DNA of 8,230 bases from NCBI GenBank assembly GCA_003482695.1, contig DMYC01000395.1, forward strand, positions 1 to 8,230. Direction: 5' to 3'. The position numbers were made by a program, and so were the translations under genes. Within the stretch, counting starts at the first letter, position 1, and the number at the start of each line of letters is the position of its first letter. Below, piece after piece: positions 6,834 to 8,230 of this stretch. Below the pieces are notes generated by a model. The model was not told where the DNA came from, ran no database searches, and saw only the letters and a list, made by a program, of their open reading frames with translations. The DNA comes from Clostridiales bacterium UBA8960. GTDB taxonomy: Bacteria; Bacillota; Clostridia; Peptostreptococcales; Acidaminobacteraceae.

Positions 6834-6872
6834 AAGATGCCTTTCATCTCATTATATCATGAAAGGCATCTT
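6834..6872 (-). terminator. Rho-independent terminator of the rhodanese gene
   Basis: AAGATGCCTTTCAT (6834-6847) and ATGAAAGGCATCTT (6859-6872) form a perfect 14-bp stem with an 11-nt loop. On the minus strand the stem is followed by TTTTTATTTT, and it starts 22 nt after the rhodanese stop codon. The plus strand also has a T-run (AAATTTTT, 6873-6880), so the structure could work in both directions. Confidence 0.9.
6851..6859 (-). promoter_or_regulatory. Extended -10 promoter motif for the aminotransferase operon
   Basis: The minus strand reads TGATATAAT, a perfect extended -10 (TGN plus TATAAT). It lies almost wholly in the loop of the terminator. No good -35 is seen at 17 bp (the sequence there is A/T-rich), as is tolerated by extended -10 promoters. 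Initiation would be expected near 6844, leaving a leader of about 33 nt before the ATG at 6811. Confidence 0.5.
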
Positions 6873-6894
6873 AAATTTTTGCTGCTATCTTGAT

Positions 6895-8229
6895 TTATTG
6901 AACGACTGGGAAACCTTTGTTCGACCAACCTTGAGGCGCATTGGATTCTTTACCCATACCACCGTTTAATGAAACCGCTTTATAGCCCATAAGTCTAAGC
7001 ACTGCTGTCATTTGACCAGCCGTTTGACCTGTGTAACAATAAGCGACGATTGTCTTGTTTCTTGGAAGTGCATCAAAAGAGGCAACCATGTCTGATCCAA
7101 ATGGTATGTTCATAGCGCCTTCGATGTGACCAGCCGCATAATCTTCCGGTTTTCTAGCAGAAACGATTACAATCGTCTCGTCTTTCGCATCCACCATAGC
7201 CTTCAAATCGTCTTCTGAAACTTTGTAGAACTTATATTTTGTTTCAGCGAGTGGCGCCATTCCTTCGTAATATCCAGTAATTGCAAATTGAATGGATGGT
7301 TCAATTGTCGTTACGTTTGATGGCAGTGTAGCCACATCAGTTGTTGTGACTGCATCTACGCCTTCTACTTTCGAAATGCCGAAGTTCCAACCGAGGTTGA
7401 CTGTTTTTGCGTCAAATCCGGCAACATTTAATGTCGTTACAGCTTGGCTCGCTGTTTGACCAGTATAGCAGTAAATATAGAGTGGCTTGTCAGATGGAAT
7501 ATTCACGAGATTCTCAGCGATTGCTGTGCCCCATGGCACGCTTACGGCACCTTTAACGTGACCTTTCACGTAGTCCTCAGCCGTTCTGATATCTAAAATC
7601 GTCATATCTGTGCCCGCAACCACCATATCAATAAAAGCCTTTTCACCTATCATAAATTTATGATCTGGTAAATTGTTGTAAAGTTCAGCCACTTTTGCTC
7701 CGGCGTCGCTTACAACTGGATAACCTTTGTTTGACCAACCTTGAGGATTATTCGCTGCAGTACCCATGCCGCCATTTAATGATACAGCATCATAACCCAT
7801 CATTCTGAGCGTTGCTGTCGTCTGACCTGCAGTTTGTCCAGTGTAGCAATACACGACGATTTGCTTGTCCATCGGTAGACCTGAAAACTGGTTTGCCATA
7901 CCCACAGCAAACGGAATGTTTGATGCGCCTTCGATATGACCGATTGCATAATCTTTAGCCGATCTCACAGAAAGAATCACAAAACTGTTATCATCAGAAT
8001 CCATCATCGCTTTCAAATCGTCTTCAGATACTTTATAGTTCTTGAATCTAGCATCTTCGATTTTGCCTAAACCTTCATAATATGCCGTTATCGCCGCTTG
8101 AACATCAGCGGGAATTTCTGTCACATTGCCATTAAGAACGGATGCTTCCACCGTTGAGTATGCATCAATGCCTTCCACTTTTGAGATGCCAAAATTCCAG
8201 CCAAGGCTAATGGATCTTGTATCAAGACC
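6895..8229 (-). repeat. Tandem 810-bp (270-codon) duplication within the rhodanese gene
   Basis: The segment from 8229 to about 7705 is repeated in the same frame and order from 7419 to 6895. The offset is exactly 810 bp: active cysteines at 7846-7848 and 7036-7038, the KVSEDDLKAM motif and the GWNFGISKVEG linker all keep this spacing. The copies differ at many third positions, so the duplication is old or was diverged by selection. The unit contains one type A and one type B rhodanese domain plus a linker, and may occur again beyond the window edge. Confidence 0.85.
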
Positions 8230-8230
8230 T
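6895..8230 (-). CDS. Multi-domain tandem rhodanese protein (5' end outside window)
   Basis: The last 444 residues of a larger protein are visible; the frame stays open to the window edge. Three complete rhodanese domains can be seen, plus the tail of a fourth. Visible domain spans are about 66-156 (type A), 187-282 (type B) and 336-426 (type A). Their active-site cysteines are Cys128, Cys254 and Cys398, each in CYTGQTA(G/S)Q. Each domain also has a GH(I/V)xGA motif before the cysteine. The type A domains read LSVR and VSAR where rhodaneses normally have DVR, while type B keeps LDIR. Each type A domain is preceded by a roughly 60-residue linker starting GWNFGISKVEG. An internal GTG at 8178 is not the real start, because homology to the other repeat continues upstream of it. 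Rhodaneses transfer sulfane sulfur via a persulfide cysteine; the substrate here is unknown. Export is possible, but the N-terminus is not visible. Not obviously in an operon with the downstream genes, because a strong terminator follows. Confidence 0.9.
   Translation of the reverse strand, partial: GLDTRSISLGWNFGISKVEGIDAYSTVEASVLNGNVTEIPADVQAAITAYYEGLGKIEDARFKNYKVSEDDLKAMMDSDDNSFVILSVRSAKDYAIGHIEGASNIPFAVGMANQFSGLPMDKQIVVYCYTGQTAGQTTATLRMMGYDAVSLNGGMGTAANNPQGWSNKGYPVVSDAGAKVAELYNNLPDHKFMIGEKAFIDMVVAGTDMTILDIRTAEDYVKGHVKGAVSVPWGTAIAENLVNIPSDKPLYIYCYTGQTASQAVTTLNVAGFDAKTVNLGWNFGISKVEGVDAVTTTDVATLPSNVTTIEPSIQFAITGYYEGMAPLAETKYKFYKVSEDDLKAMVDAKDETIVIVSARKPEDYAAGHIEGAMNIPFGSDMVASFDALPRNKTIVAYCYTGQTAGQMTAVLRLMGYKAVSLNGGMGKESNAPQGWSNKGFPVVQ

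Noticed and set aside
6812..6847. Upstream start of the sugar aminotransferase (12 more residues)
   Set aside because: The ATG at 6847 is inside the terminator stem and near the predicted transcription start, while the ATG at 6811 has a ribosome binding site and fits the family N-terminus.
6895..8178. GTG at 8178 as the start of the rhodanese gene
   Set aside because: The frame continues to the window edge and the upstream residues match the linker of the second repeat, so this is an internal codon of a gene cut by the window.
6895..8229. CRISPR-like or short tandem repeat array
   Set aside because: The periodicity is 810 bp and comes from duplicated protein domains; there are no short identical repeats with unique spacers.

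Overview
The window reads as a chromosomal piece of a low-to-mid GC Gram-positive-type anaerobe, most likely a member of the Bacillota (Clostridia). This is inferred from strong AAGGAG/GAGGTG-type ribosome binding sites, a TTGACA-type promoter and an ArsD-ArsA-Acr3 gene set with a CoA-disulfide-reductase-like gene inside it. I cannot name the genus. All genes lie on the minus strand, so biological order runs from high to low coordinates. No RNA genes, insertion sequences or CRISPR arrays are visible.

Region 1 (8230 to 6895) holds the 3' part of a gene for a multi-domain rhodanese protein. It is built from a roughly 270-residue tandem unit of two rhodanese domains, and its 5' end lies outside the window. 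It ends in a strong perfect-stem terminator (6834-6872). An extended -10 promoter motif sits in the loop of that terminator and probably starts the next operon.

Region 2 (6811 to 4405) is a short nucleotide-sugar operon: a WecE-like PLP sugar aminotransferase overlapping by ATGA with a dTDP-glucose 4,6-dehydratase (RmlB-like). Together they could turn dTDP-glucose into a dTDP-4-amino-4,6-dideoxyhexose for a surface glycan. A previously uncalled 49-codon gene for a single-pass membrane protein follows, with its own ribosome binding site.

Region 3 (4408 to 1) is an arsenic/antimony resistance operon. A sigma-A-type promoter and an 18-bp ArsR-type palindrome precede arsD (metallochaperone), arsA (two-domain efflux ATPase with all three metal-binding cysteines), a CoA-disulfide/persulfide reductase with a C-terminal rhodanese domain, and acr3 (arsenite permease, cut by the window edge). 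The genes are tightly packed: a 4-nt overlap, then 17-nt and 8-nt gaps. Neither arsR nor arsC is present here, so the regulator and any arsenate reductase must be outside the window.

The most notable points are the thiol/persulfide reductase embedded in the arsenite-efflux operon, the small membrane-protein gene whose stop codon lies in the -35 box of the ars promoter, the promoter in the terminator loop, and the tandem rhodanese protein with altered signature residues.
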